Shown here one piece after another: positions 18,064 to 26,573 of a stretch of 64,000 nucleotides of DNA (positions are counted from its first letter, which is position 1; each line of letters opens with the position of its first letter). Source of the stretch: CBDBJQ01 sp965206405 (GTDB lineage Bacteria; Pseudomonadota; Alphaproteobacteria; UBA8366); assembly GCA_965206405.1 (NCBI GenBank), contig CBDBJQ010000006.1, positions 1,550,001-1,614,000 on the forward strand, given 5' to 3'. A program made the translations under genes and the position numbers. Below the pieces are notes generated by a model. The model ran no database searches. It saw only the letters and a list, made by a program, of their open reading frames with translations, and was not told the origin of the DNA.

Positions 18064-19030
18064 GACGCGCATCCTCTCCGTAGAGATGACAGGAAACCCG
18101 GAGATCATCCGTATGGGTCATGTCTGGGAATACGTTGCTACAGATATCCATCGCCTCGGCGCAGCGAGGATGGAAGGTGCAACCCGACGGTGGATCGACC
18201 GGATTGGGGAATGCAGCACCGAGATGGGTGTCGGGAACATCGAGGGTCGGATTAGGAGTCAGCACCGAGCCGAGCAGAGCCCTCGTATAGGGGTGTTTCG
18301 GCGCACTGAATACCGATTGCGAATCTGATTCCTCGACGACGCGGCCGAGATACATCACCGCCACGCGACTGGCGAGATGTTCGACGATCGCGAGGTTGTG
18401 GGTGATCAGCACATAGGTCAGGTCCAGAGTCTGTCGCAGGTTGAGAAGCTCGTTGAGAATCTGGGCCTGGACCGAAACATCGAGCGCCGATGTCGGCTCG
18501 TCACAGATCAGGATCTCGGGTTTCATGATCAGTGCCCGGGCGATGGCTACACGTTGGCGCTGGCCACCGGAGAGCTGGCTTGGATAGTTGCGCGAAAGCC
18601 GCGGCGGCAAGCCGACCAGCGTCATCACCTCCTCGACGCGCTGCTCCCACTCCTGCGGTCCGCCGACACGATGCACGCGCAGCGGCAACGAAATGATCGA
18701 ACCGATCGTCTTGCGCGGATTGAGCGAGGAATAAGGGTCCTGGAAAATCGGCTGGATGCGCCGGGCGACTGCGACGCGATCGAGATCGCGGAGATTCTCC
18801 CCGCCAATCATGATCTCGCCTTCGGTTGGCTGTTCGAGATTGAGAATCATGCGCGCAACGGTAGTCTTGCCACAACCCGACTCCCCGACCAGACCCAGCA
18901 CCTCGCCGCGGCCAACCTGCAGCGAAACTCCATCGACCGCATGCAAGGGAAGTTTTCCCCGGAACAGACCTTGCCCGACCTGAAAGGTTTTGCGCAGGTT
19001 GCGAATCTCGATTAGCGGCGTCTCGCTCAT
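18056..19030 (-). CDS. peptide-type ABC transporter ATP-binding protein (OppF/DppF-like)
   Basis: This 324-residue ATPase has Walker A GESGCGKTT, signature LSGGQRQRVAIARAL, Walker B ILICDEPTSALDVS, and the C-terminal oligopeptide-transporter extension with a Cys-rich segment (CTFHPRCAEAMDIC). That extension is typical of the second ATPase of Opp/Dpp systems and may hold an iron-sulfur cluster as in relatives. Its start overlaps the OppD-like stop by 4 bp. It energises the importer encoded just upstream. Confidence 0.92.
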   Translation of the reverse strand: MSETPLIEIRNLRKTFQVGQGLFRGKLPLHAVDGVSLQVGRGEVLGLVGESGCGKTTVARMILNLEQPTEGEIMIGGENLRDLDRVAVARRIQPIFQDPYSSLNPRKTIGSIISLPLRVHRVGGPQEWEQRVEEVMTLVGLPPRLSRNYPSQLSGGQRQRVAIARALIMKPEILICDEPTSALDVSVQAQILNELLNLRQTLDLTYVLITHNLAIVEHLASRVAVMYLGRVVEESDSQSVFSAPKHPYTRALLGSVLTPNPTLDVPDTHLGAAFPNPVDPPSGCTFHPRCAEAMDICSNVFPDMTHTDDLRVSCHLYGEDARHG

Positions 19031-20082
19031 GGCGCACTCGCCGGTTCATTCGCCGGTGCGCTCACCGGTGCGCTCACCGGCGCACTCATCGGCGCACTCA
19101 TCGGCGCAGTAGCGAGGGTTTCGCGCGATAAATTGCAGAGATAGCTGCGGCCCACGCCAAGCGATTGCGGCGCGATCTCCTCGACGCAGTTATCGTGCGC
19201 CCGCAGGCAACGGTCGCGAAAGGCGCAACCCCGGACATCGCCAACAAGGTTGGGAACGATGCCGGGAATCGAGCCGAGCGGCTCGCCCGGCTGCGTCTTG
19301 CCTGGGATCGGAATGCAATCGAGCAGCCCCTGCGTGTAGGGATGCAGTGGCTCGTTGAATACTTCCGTCCCTGTCCCCTCCTCGACGATCTTTCCCGCGT
19401 ACATCACCGCAACCCGGTCGGCGACCCGCGCAACCACCCCGAGATCGTGGGTGATCAGGATGACGCCAATGTTGAATTCCTCCTTCAGATTCGCGATCAG
19501 TAGCAGGATCTGCGCCTGGATGGTGACATCAAGTGCGGTTGTTGGTTCGTCCGCAATCAGGAGTTCCGGACCACACATCAGCGCCATGGCAATCATCACA
19601 CGCTGACGAAGTCCGCCGGACAGCTGGTGGGGATATTGCCCAAGACGGCTCGCTGCACCTGTGATGCCAACCTTCTCGAGAAGGAAAACGGCCCGGTCGC
19701 GCGCCTCCCGCCGATTCACCTGGCGATGGCGCAATAACGCTTCCTCGAGTTGATTGCCGATCGTGTAGCTCGGATTCAGTGAGGTCATCGGGTCCTGGAA
19801 GATCATCGCCATGCGATCGCCCCGGATGCTAGCCATCTCGGATTCCGGCAGCGACATCAAGGCTTTGCCATCAAAGTTAAGCTGCGCCGCCCGCCGATCC
19901 GCCGAACGCGGCAGCAGGTTCATTACAGCGAGCGAAGTCAGCGATTTTCCGCAACCAGACTCGCCGACGATCGCCAGCGTCTCCCCGCGGTCGACATGAA
20001 AGCCGATACCTCGCACCGGGTGCAGGGTGCCGGCGGGGACCGGAATGTCGATTTCCAGATCTTCGACTTCCAGCAATCGCAT
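19027..20082 (-). CDS. peptide-type ABC transporter ATP-binding protein (OppD/DppD-like)
   Basis: This 351-residue ATPase has GESGCGKSLTSLAV (Walker A), LSGGLRQRVMIAMAL, LLIADEPTTALDV (Walker B), and the oligopeptide C-terminal extension GCAFRDRCLRAHDNC. The last 25 or so residues are a low-complexity tail of repeated S-A-P-x units produced by a 12-bp tandem repeat in the DNA (19031-19114). Relatives lack this tail. It overlaps the permease stop by 1 bp and the OppF-like start by 4 bp, showing tight translational coupling. Confidence 0.92.
   Translation of the reverse strand: MRLLEVEDLEIDIPVPAGTLHPVRGIGFHVDRGETLAIVGESGCGKSLTSLAVMNLLPRSADRRAAQLNFDGKALMSLPESEMASIRGDRMAMIFQDPMTSLNPSYTIGNQLEEALLRHRQVNRREARDRAVFLLEKVGITGAASRLGQYPHQLSGGLRQRVMIAMALMCGPELLIADEPTTALDVTIQAQILLLIANLKEEFNIGVILITHDLGVVARVADRVAVMYAGKIVEEGTGTEVFNEPLHPYTQGLLDCIPIPGKTQPGEPLGSIPGIVPNLVGDVRGCAFRDRCLRAHDNCVEEIAPQSLGVGRSYLCNLSRETLATAPMSAPMSAPVSAPVSAPANEPASAP
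19031..19114. repeat. 12-bp tandem repeat, about seven copies, inside the OppD-like 3' end
   Basis: Successive units on the plus strand are GGCGCACTCGCC, GGTTCATTCGCC, GGTGCGCTCACC twice, GGCGCACTCATC twice, and GGCGCAGTAGCG. The unit length keeps the frame, so the ATPase gains S-A-P-x repeats at its C-terminus. The paired identical neighbours suggest recent slippage or duplication. Confidence 0.93.
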
Positions 20083-21008
20083 CAGTTTCTGCTTTCCGGC
20101 GCCGTCACGTCACGGATGCCATCACCCAGGAGGTTGATCGCCAGCAGCATGATGAACAGCGCCACCCCCGGAATGGCGATTACCCAGGGCTTGAAGTACA
20201 TGTCGATCTTGCCTTCCGAGATCATCAGACCCCAGGACGGTTCGGGCGGCTGCACGCCAAGGCCGAGGAAGGACAGCGCCGCCTCAAGCAGAATCGCGTG
20301 CGCCACCTCGAGGGTGGCGACAACGATCAGGTTGTTGGCGATGTTGGGCATGATCTCGGTGGTGAGTATCCGGAAGGTCGAGCACCCTGCAGCCTTTGCT
20401 GCGGCGACATAGTCGAGGTTGCGGACCTGCTGGGTCGAGCTGCGCATGACCAACGCAAAGCGTTCCCATAACAGAAACCCGAGAACCAGAATTACAACCT
20501 GAAGCGAGCTTCCAATCAGGGCGACGATGGCGAGCGCAATCAGGATCACCGGCATGGCCAGCCGGGTGTTGATCATGAAGGTGACAACCATGTCGACCCG
20601 GCCGCCGAAATAGCCCGCGGCGATGCCGATGATGGTGCCGATGACACCGGAGATCAGCATCACGGTGAAACCGATCATCAGCGAGACGCGCGCACCATAA
20701 AGGATGCGGGTATAATAGTCGCGGCCGAGTTTGTCGGTGCCGAAGGGATGCACCCAGCTTCCCTTTTCATGCCAGACCGGCGGCACGTATTTGTTGAACA
20801 GATCCTGTTCGAGAGGATCGTGCCAGCTGATCCAGGGTGCGATGATCGCGATCAGCAGGATCAGGAGAATGACTCCGCCGCCGATCATGAAACCCCAGTC
20901 GCCGAGCATCCGGCGACGCAGGACGGCGCTTGGGCTGGGCTCGAGTACCTCTTCGATCCCGGGAAGCGGCTTGGTAAAACGGCTGGCAGGCTGTCCGGCG
21001 CTCATCAA
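20082..21008 (-). CDS. peptide-type ABC transporter permease (OppC/DppC-like)
   Basis: This 308-residue inner-membrane permease has an N-terminal cytoplasmic stretch, a first span at about 37-60, the periplasmic loop HPFGTDKLGRDYYTRILYGARVS (hallmark HPFGTDxxGRD...), and the EAA loop EAALSFLGLGVQPPEPSWG typical of OppC-type subunits. It pairs with the OppB-like protein encoded 45 bp upstream. Confidence 0.93.
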   Translation of the reverse strand: MMSAGQPASRFTKPLPGIEEVLEPSPSAVLRRRMLGDWGFMIGGGVILLILLIAIIAPWISWHDPLEQDLFNKYVPPVWHEKGSWVHPFGTDKLGRDYYTRILYGARVSLMIGFTVMLISGVIGTIIGIAAGYFGGRVDMVVTFMINTRLAMPVILIALAIVALIGSSLQVVILVLGFLLWERFALVMRSSTQQVRNLDYVAAAKAAGCSTFRILTTEIMPNIANNLIVVATLEVAHAILLEAALSFLGLGVQPPEPSWGLMISEGKIDMYFKPWVIAIPGVALFIMLLAINLLGDGIRDVTAPESRN

Positions 21009-21053
21009 TCTGGCCTTGACCCCACTGTTTCCACCACCGTTCCCGCCATGCCC

Positions 21054-21974
21054 TCAGGCGATCCTGATCCGAGGGTCGAGAAAAGCATTCAGCATGTCGG
21101 CGAGAAGATTGAAGAGGATGTAGAACCCGGCAATGGTCAGGACGATTGCCTGCATGACCTCGAAATCCGAACGCTGGATCGACTGCCAGGCCAGGCGCCC
21201 GAGACCGTTCAAAGTAAACACCGATTCGATCACCACCGACCCGCCGAGCATGAAACCGAGTTGGGCCGCCGACAGCGACACCACCGGTATAACGGCGTTG
21301 CGAAGCGCATGCTTGAAAAGCACCGAGGGTGCGCGCAGCCCCTTGGCGCGGGCCGTGCGGATGTAATCCGACGACAAGACCTCAAGCATGCCAGCCCGGG
21401 TCAGGCGCATGACCTGAGGTGCGGCGTAATAGCCAAGCGCGATCGAAGGCAAAATGAAGTGCGTCAGGGTTGCGCTGCCCGAGCTTGGCAGAATCCGCCA
21501 GGTCACACTGAATAGGAAAATCAAGGCAAGCCCGAAGAAAAAGCTCGGCAACGCCTGGCCGGAAACCGCGATCGTCAGGGCGATTCGGTCGATCAGAGTG
21601 TTCGGCCGCATAGCCGCAAGCACCCCGAGCGGGATTGACAATAACAGAGCAAAAGAAAGCGCGAACAATCCGAGCTTCATCGTCACCGGAGCGCGTTCCA
21701 GGATCAGCTCGTGGACCGGTTTCTGCTTGAGATAGACGGAAACGCCGAAATTGCCCTGCAGCGCGTCCGTCGCCCAGTCCCAGTACTGGATCGGCAGCGG
21801 CCTATCGAAGCCGTAATGCTTGCGGACGTACTCGATGTCCTCTTCGGTCGAGCCCTCGCCGGCGAGCGCGGCCGCCGGATCGCCGGAAAGCCGCAGCAGG
21901 CTGAAGGTGACGACCGAGACCGTGACTGCTACGAGCAACGCATAGGCCAGCCGCCGGAAGATATAGATCAGCAT
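21054..21974 (-). CDS. peptide-type ABC transporter permease (OppB/DppB-like)
   Basis: This 306-residue permease has about six membrane spans. Features are the N-terminal FRRLAYALLVAVTVSVVTF, the LGLDRPLPxQY-like segment YGFDRPLPIQYWDW, the EAA-type loop DYIRTARAKGLRAPSVLFKHALRNA, and a C-terminal ADMLNAFLDPRIRIA, all characteristic of OppB/DppB. It lies 121 bp downstream of the binding-protein gene and 45 bp upstream of the OppC-like gene. Confidence 0.93.
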   Translation of the reverse strand: MLIYIFRRLAYALLVAVTVSVVTFSLLRLSGDPAAALAGEGSTEEDIEYVRKHYGFDRPLPIQYWDWATDALQGNFGVSVYLKQKPVHELILERAPVTMKLGLFALSFALLLSIPLGVLAAMRPNTLIDRIALTIAVSGQALPSFFFGLALIFLFSVTWRILPSSGSATLTHFILPSIALGYYAAPQVMRLTRAGMLEVLSSDYIRTARAKGLRAPSVLFKHALRNAVIPVVSLSAAQLGFMLGGSVVIESVFTLNGLGRLAWQSIQRSDFEVMQAIVLTIAGFYILFNLLADMLNAFLDPRIRIA

Positions 21975-22095
21975 GGAGGTATGAAGGGCTGCAGCGGCAG
22001 CACAGGAGATGGATTACGCCGCATCGGCGCTTTCGCCAACAGAACACAAACCGGAATATCCGGGCCGCGTCTGAGCGCAGCCCGGATGGATCCGA

Positions 22096-23646
22096 TTACT
22101 TCCAGCTTGCTGTATGGAAGCGCGGGATTTCGTCATCAGTCGGCGTGAAGTCGAGATCGTTCGAGAACGCGTAGTACTTGGCATAGGTGAACATCGGCAG
22201 CCAGCACAGCTCCTCGGAAATCCGGCTCAACGCCTTCTTGTAATTCTCCCGGCGCACACTGGCGTCGACGCTGGTGTCGGCAATATCGAGCCATTTTTTT
22301 ACATCCGGATCCCGGCAATAGTCATCCTTGCCGTGTTTGAAGAAATGGCTGGTGATTGCCGAGGCGTCGGCCATCGAATACGAGCCCCAAGTCATCTGAT
22401 GGAATGGCGCCTTGCCGTCCCAGACGATCCCGCGCAGTGCCTTGTACTGCATATATTTGAGGTTCGTGCTGATGCCGACCTTGGCCAGATACCCCATCAC
22501 CGCCTCCGTGAATTCGCGCTGGCGATAGGCAAAGATGTCACTGCTGAAGCCATTCGGGAATCCCGCCTCGGCAAGCAGCTTCTTGGCTTTGGCCGGATCA
22601 TAGGCGTAACGCGGCACGTCCTGAGTGCAACCGAACTGGGCTGGATAGCAGGCTGAGTGGATCTCCACCGACGCCTCGCCGACCAGTTGTTTTGCGATGG
22701 CGTTGCGATCGATGGCATGGGCGACAGCCTGGCGGACTTTCTTGTTCAGCCAGGGATTATCTTTCGCATCCTTGCCGGAACGGCCGGCCCGGTCCATCGC
22801 CAGATAGCTAATGCGGAAAGTCTTGGCGTTGACGACCTGGACGCTGCCGGTGCCCTTGAGATCTTCGGCCTTGTCCTTGGAAACATCCCATATCCAGTCG
22901 AGTTCGCCGGTCAAGATCTGGGCGATCTGGGCCTCGGTGTCGGGCACGGTCTTGAAGATGACAGTGCCGATCTCCGGCTTGCCCTTGGGGCTACCGGCCC
23001 AGTAGTTCCGGTTGGCTTCCATCGTGATCGATTCACCCGGCACGACCTTGGCAATCTTGTAGGGCCCGGTACCAATCTCGTCGATCGTCGCATAGTCGAT
23101 CTTACCCTTGGCATCCTTCTTGGCGGTCTGCCAGATCTCGCTCGGCATGATCGGTAGAGCCATGGAGATAAACTCCATCGCCGCCGGGAAGGGTTCCTTG
23201 AGATGGATGCGTACCTTGTACTTGCTGAGTTTCTGCGCGCCCTTGATCCAGCTGACGTTGCGCTTGGTCAGAACGCCGCTGTCCGCGCGGGACACGTGAT
23301 TGAGCGTACCGACCACGTCATCAGCCTCGAAACTCGAGCCGTCATGAAAGATAACGCCCTTGCGGAGCGTGAAGTCGATCGTGGTGTTATCCACCCATTT
23401 CCAGCTCGTCGCCAGCGACGGCCCGTAGCGGAAGGTCTTGGTGTCCCGGTCAACCAGGGTGTCCCACACCGCATGCGCGATGATGACCAGCTCACGAATG
23501 TTGTTGTAGTAAGGCAGGGCAACGTCGGCCTCTCGGTCGGTTGCCCACACCAGGGTGTCGTTCGATTTCCCCGCCAGGGCCGGTCCGGCGCCCAGCGCCG
23601 CAACCACCGCGAAGGCGGCAAGCAATGTAGTGAATCTCGATTGCAT
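22096..23646 (-). CDS. periplasmic solute-binding protein, family 5 (peptide-type ABC transporter)
   Basis: This 516-residue family 5 binding protein has a signal peptide (1-25, cleavage after GPALA). The body carries the expected FRYGPSLATSWKWVDNTTIDFTLR (split by family as LA-x-S-W), GVIFHDGSSFEADDVVGTL and the C-terminal hinge segments. A strong Shine-Dalgarno GGGAGGGAG precedes the ATG. It is the first gene of the importer cluster and sets its specificity. Family 5 proteins bind peptides, nickel, glutathione and opines, so the ligand is open; the downstream hydrolases favour an amide or peptide. Confidence 0.92.
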   Translation of the reverse strand: MQSRFTTLLAAFAVVAALGAGPALAGKSNDTLVWATDREADVALPYYNNIRELVIIAHAVWDTLVDRDTKTFRYGPSLATSWKWVDNTTIDFTLRKGVIFHDGSSFEADDVVGTLNHVSRADSGVLTKRNVSWIKGAQKLSKYKVRIHLKEPFPAAMEFISMALPIMPSEIWQTAKKDAKGKIDYATIDEIGTGPYKIAKVVPGESITMEANRNYWAGSPKGKPEIGTVIFKTVPDTEAQIAQILTGELDWIWDVSKDKAEDLKGTGSVQVVNAKTFRISYLAMDRAGRSGKDAKDNPWLNKKVRQAVAHAIDRNAIAKQLVGEASVEIHSACYPAQFGCTQDVPRYAYDPAKAKKLLAEAGFPNGFSSDIFAYRQREFTEAVMGYLAKVGISTNLKYMQYKALRGIVWDGKAPFHQMTWGSYSMADASAITSHFFKHGKDDYCRDPDVKKWLDIADTSVDASVRRENYKKALSRISEELCWLPMFTYAKYYAFSNDLDFTPTDDEIPRFHTASWK

Positions 23647-23910
23647 GGGTATCTCCCTCCCCCAAATTATCGTTGCAACCCATATAAAGCCGGTATCCAG
23701 AAGGACAGTCTGCCCGGCGGGTGCTATCGCATTGCACGCGGGTTCTTCCCCACCTGTGCAACGGCTCGCGTGTCAATTGCCTCGCATGTTATAGCCCCCC
23801 TGTGATTTATACAAAGGCACCCAGAGCCTGCACGGCCTTGTCGCCACAAGGCTTTTCCAGGTCAGACCGACACGGATCCGGGCGTCCTGAGGTCCAAATA
23901 TCGCTGAAAT

Positions 23911-24708
23911 TCAGATGTCGCCGAAATTGCCGTGGCGGCCCTTGCCGCCGGCAAACCGTGCGGCACCGTCCAGCCCGCCCGCAGCGAGTTCCGGGCGTCC
24001 GTTTCGCCATTCCTGCAACAGCGCCCCGCGCACCGGAAGACCGTGCTGAGCAAACGCTGATCGGCGATCGGCGCGCACGCAGCTCTGGGGAAAACGGGCG
24101 ATATCCTGAGCCAGAGCCTCCGCTTTTTCGCGCGAACCGCCATCCTCGACGATATATTCGCAGAGACCAATCCGCGCGCATTCTTCGGCCATGATTTGGC
24201 GGCCAGTCAGGATCAACTCCAGCGCCCTGCCCTCGCCGACCAACCGCGGCAAGCGAACCGTCCCGCCGTCGATCAGCGGAATGCCCCAGCGGCGACAATA
24301 GACGCCAAGATAGGCATTCTCTTCCATCACGCGAAAATCGCACCAGAGAGCGAGCTCCATGCCGCCGGCCACCGCCGGACCCGCCACCGCGGCAATCACC
24401 GGCTTGTCGAGCTGCAGGCGGCTCGGCCCCATCGGCCCGCGCGGCGGATCGCCGCTGTCCTCGGAAAAATCTAATTCGGGCAGCGGGTTGTTCCTTCCCA
24501 GTTCGGCGGCAAGGGTGAGATCCCAGCCGGCACAGAAAGCGCCGCCCTCGCCCCAGAAGACCGCAACCGAAGCGTCGTCGTCGCGGTTGAATGCGAGGAA
24601 CGCCTCCTGCAACGCATCGGCGGATTCCGGATCCATTGCGTTCCGCGCCTCGGGCCTGGAATGAATCACTGTCCACACGGGACCTGATTTTTCGATTCTG
24701 ACAGTCAT
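23911..24708 (-). CDS. enoyl-CoA hydratase/isomerase (crotonase) family protein
   Basis: This 265-residue crotonase-fold protein has the oxyanion-hole segments GEGGAFCAGWDL and VAGPAVAGGMELALWCDF, and the trimerisation-side WGIPLIDGGTVRLPRLVG. The ELALWCDFR variant with an acidic residue after GGM is usual for hydratases. The C-terminal 40 residues are Gly/Arg-rich and do not look typical. It lies 264 bp upstream of the binding-protein gene on the same strand, and the IS element begins just beyond its 5' side. Reaction and acyl substrate are not determinable. Confidence 0.85.
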   Translation of the reverse strand: MTVRIEKSGPVWTVIHSRPEARNAMDPESADALQEAFLAFNRDDDASVAVFWGEGGAFCAGWDLTLAAELGRNNPLPELDFSEDSGDPPRGPMGPSRLQLDKPVIAAVAGPAVAGGMELALWCDFRVMEENAYLGVYCRRWGIPLIDGGTVRLPRLVGEGRALELILTGRQIMAEECARIGLCEYIVEDGGSREKAEALAQDIARFPQSCVRADRRSAFAQHGLPVRGALLQEWRNGRPELAAGGLDGAARFAGGKGRHGNFGDI

Positions 24709-24805
24709 CGCCTTATCTCCTGCTATTGAGTCGGTGCCAATCAGCGTGCATGCGGGTCAAGTCCATAATCTGCTGTAAATTGAGTTTGCAGGCTTGGCGT
24801 ATTTT

Positions 24806-26072
24806 TCAGATTGAGACCACGTTTTCCTCTTTTTCCCGGGCCTGTCTCCGGGCGTTCCATTCGTGGAAGTCTGCCATGTCGAGGTACTTTCGGCTTTGCC
24901 AGTCTTCGTGGAATTCGGCAAGGAGCGCATCGATCAAACGGAGCATAGCTTCTTCGTTTGGGAATACCCTGATGACACGCTCTCTGCGCCAAACCTCCTG
25001 AATAAGTCGTTCCTGCATATTTGTTGATTTCAAGCGCCGCCGATATTTTGCGGGCAATGCGTAGACGGCCAGAGCATCTTCAAGGCCGTTCTCCAGGCAT
25101 TCGAGGGCACGATCCGCTCGTTTATCCATCTGTTCCGCGAGGTCAGCTGCTTTGGCGTGTGCCCCGGCGATATCCTCACAGGCAAAGATGCGCTTGAGGC
25201 CGTCCGCCATGGCCGCCTTGTGGCGTGCCGGCGTGAAGGACAGAACGTTACGCATGAAATGGACCTGGCAGCGTTGCCACATGGCGCCCCGGAAAGATCG
25301 GCTGAGAGCCTTGACCATGCCTCTGTGATCATCAGAGGTGACAAAAGCGACATCTTTAATTCCACGGTCCTTGAGCCATTCAAAGGTCTCCCGCCAGAAG
25401 CTGTCGCTTTCGCTGTCACCTATGCGAACCCCAAGGATCTCCCTGTTTCCCTCGGCATTGACCGCAGAGATCATCAGGGCCGCCCTGGAAACCACACCGT
25501 GGAAACCACACCGTCGTATTCCGTGCGGGACTTGCAGTACATCGCATCAATGATGAGGAACGGGAACGACCCCGGCGGGCGTTCATTAAAAGCGCGGACA
25601 CGGGCATCCGGCGCGGAGCATAACCGGCTGACTGTCGATTTTGAAAAATGCGCCCCGCATAGTTCTTCGGTGACTTTTGTGACCTTGCGGGTAGAAACGC
25701 CGTTCAGCACCATCTCCATCAGCGCCAGAACAAAGGCCTGTCCGGAACGCTGGTAGCGACCGAATATCTCCGTTGAAAACGACCCGTCCCGAAACTGCGG
25801 CACGCGCAGCCTGACAGGGCCAACACGAGTGTAGAGCGTTCGGGCCCGCATACCGTTTCTATACCCTCCTCGCTCTTCGTTGCGTTCATAGCGCTCGGCC
25901 CCGATCTGTTCCGTCGCCTGCGCTTCAAGCACCTGGTGTAGCGCGACAATCTGGATGAGAATCCGGCGACAATCTGGTTCAAAACAGCCTCCAAAAGTTG
26001 CGCAAAACCACTGCTTTCTCTCATCAGGCTCGACAGCAACGGCTCGGGTGTCTTAATCTCGTAATCGGTCAT
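24806..26072 (-). pseudogene. IS256-family transposase, disrupted by two insertions
   Basis: Three consecutive frames together make one Mutator-type DDE transposase of about 400 residues. The ATG at 26072 (preceded by GGAGGTACC) begins MTDYEIKTPEPLLSSLM. Frame 1 breaks near 25973, where 41 bp (25933-25973) appear inserted. Frame 2 (LEAQATEQIGAERYERNEER onward) contains the first Asp region (FPFLIIDAMY). It breaks at an exact 14-bp tandem duplication (25487-25500 = 25501-25514). Frame 3 has the VTSDDHRGMVKAL Asp, WQRCQVHFMRN and the C-terminal LKSTNMQERLIQEVWRR with the catalytic Glu. Removing 41 and 14 bp restores a continuous frame, so all catalytic residues survive but the gene cannot be translated intact. 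Confidence 0.9.
25487..25514. repeat. exact 14-bp tandem duplication inside the transposase
   Basis: GGAAACCACACCGT is present twice in direct succession. Deleting one copy joins DGVVS to RAALMIS in one transposase frame, which shows the duplication is the disabling mutation at this point. Confidence 0.95.
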
Positions 26073-26185
26073 CTCGGTACCTCCATAGTTTGACGTTTGT
26101 GTTGTCGCCAAACCTACAGAGCACAGCCGAGATGGCCGGCTCAAAATCAAACCTCGGGATTTTACAGCAGATTATGGACTTGACC

Positions 26186-26539
26186 ACGCAGACGCAGGTC
26201 GGTCTTGTCTCCGACTACGTTCCGAGAGAGAAGGCGGTTCCGGTCCCAGTCGAGGCTGGCGGCGCCGTGATATTCAGTCCACTCACGCCACATTGCTCGT
26301 TGTCCAACAAGAGCGACGGATATCGATGGTCCTTTGACCTTCGCTACAACGTAACCGGACAGCCGACAGGCCGCAGCCAATTTCCCGAGTTCGTCGCCCG
26401 CTCCCGTTCAAATGCTGGAGCGGAGCTGCTTGATTGGCGCGTGTGGAAGGAGATGTGGCAGGAGACCCGCCTCCGTCTGTCCGCCAGCCCGCACATCGCG
26501 CAACACCGGTGGGTGTCCGACAACCCCTATTGTGCATGA
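26186..26539 (+). pseudogene. PhyH-family dioxygenase, 3' fragment truncated by the IS
   Basis: The plus-strand frame after the right inverted repeat encodes about 117 residues of the C-terminal part of a phytanoyl-CoA dioxygenase-like protein. VPVEAGGAVIFSPLTPHCSLSN, then DGYRWSFDLRYNVTGQPTGR, matches the distal His and Arg region of the family, and SQFPEFVARSRS continues the usual ending. The N-terminal half with HxD is absent. It is not found on the other side of the IS, where a crotonase gene lies, so the 5' part was lost by deletion or rearrangement, not simply separated. The following enolase-superfamily gene starts 34 bp downstream and was probably in the same operon. Confidence 0.8.
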
Positions 26540-26573
26540 AAAGGACGGGTGGCCGTCGCCAGCCGGGCAGCAA

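Larger units (their letters stand above)
24755..26185 (-). mobile_element. IS256-family insertion sequence (non-autonomous)
   Basis: A perfect 25-bp inverted repeat bounds the element: 24755-24779 and 26161-26185 (core TCCATAATCTGCTG). The enclosed 1431 bp hold one minus-strand transposase gene, as expected for IS256-type elements. No matching 8-9 bp target duplication is seen just outside the repeats (left flank GTGCATGCG, right flank ACGCAGACG), so one flank has probably been rearranged or deleted. The transposase is broken by two small insertions. Confidence 0.92.

Noticed and set aside
23807..24676. Minus-strand 289-codon frame overlapping the crotonase gene
   Set aside because: A frame shadow rich in Arg and Gly; the overlapping frame 23911-24708 has the crotonase motifs.
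26090..26539. Plus-strand ORF starting inside the IS256 end as an intact small gene
   Set aside because: Its first third lies in the IS terminal region; only the part after 26185 resembles PhyH, so it is a fusion of IS sequence and a gene fragment.
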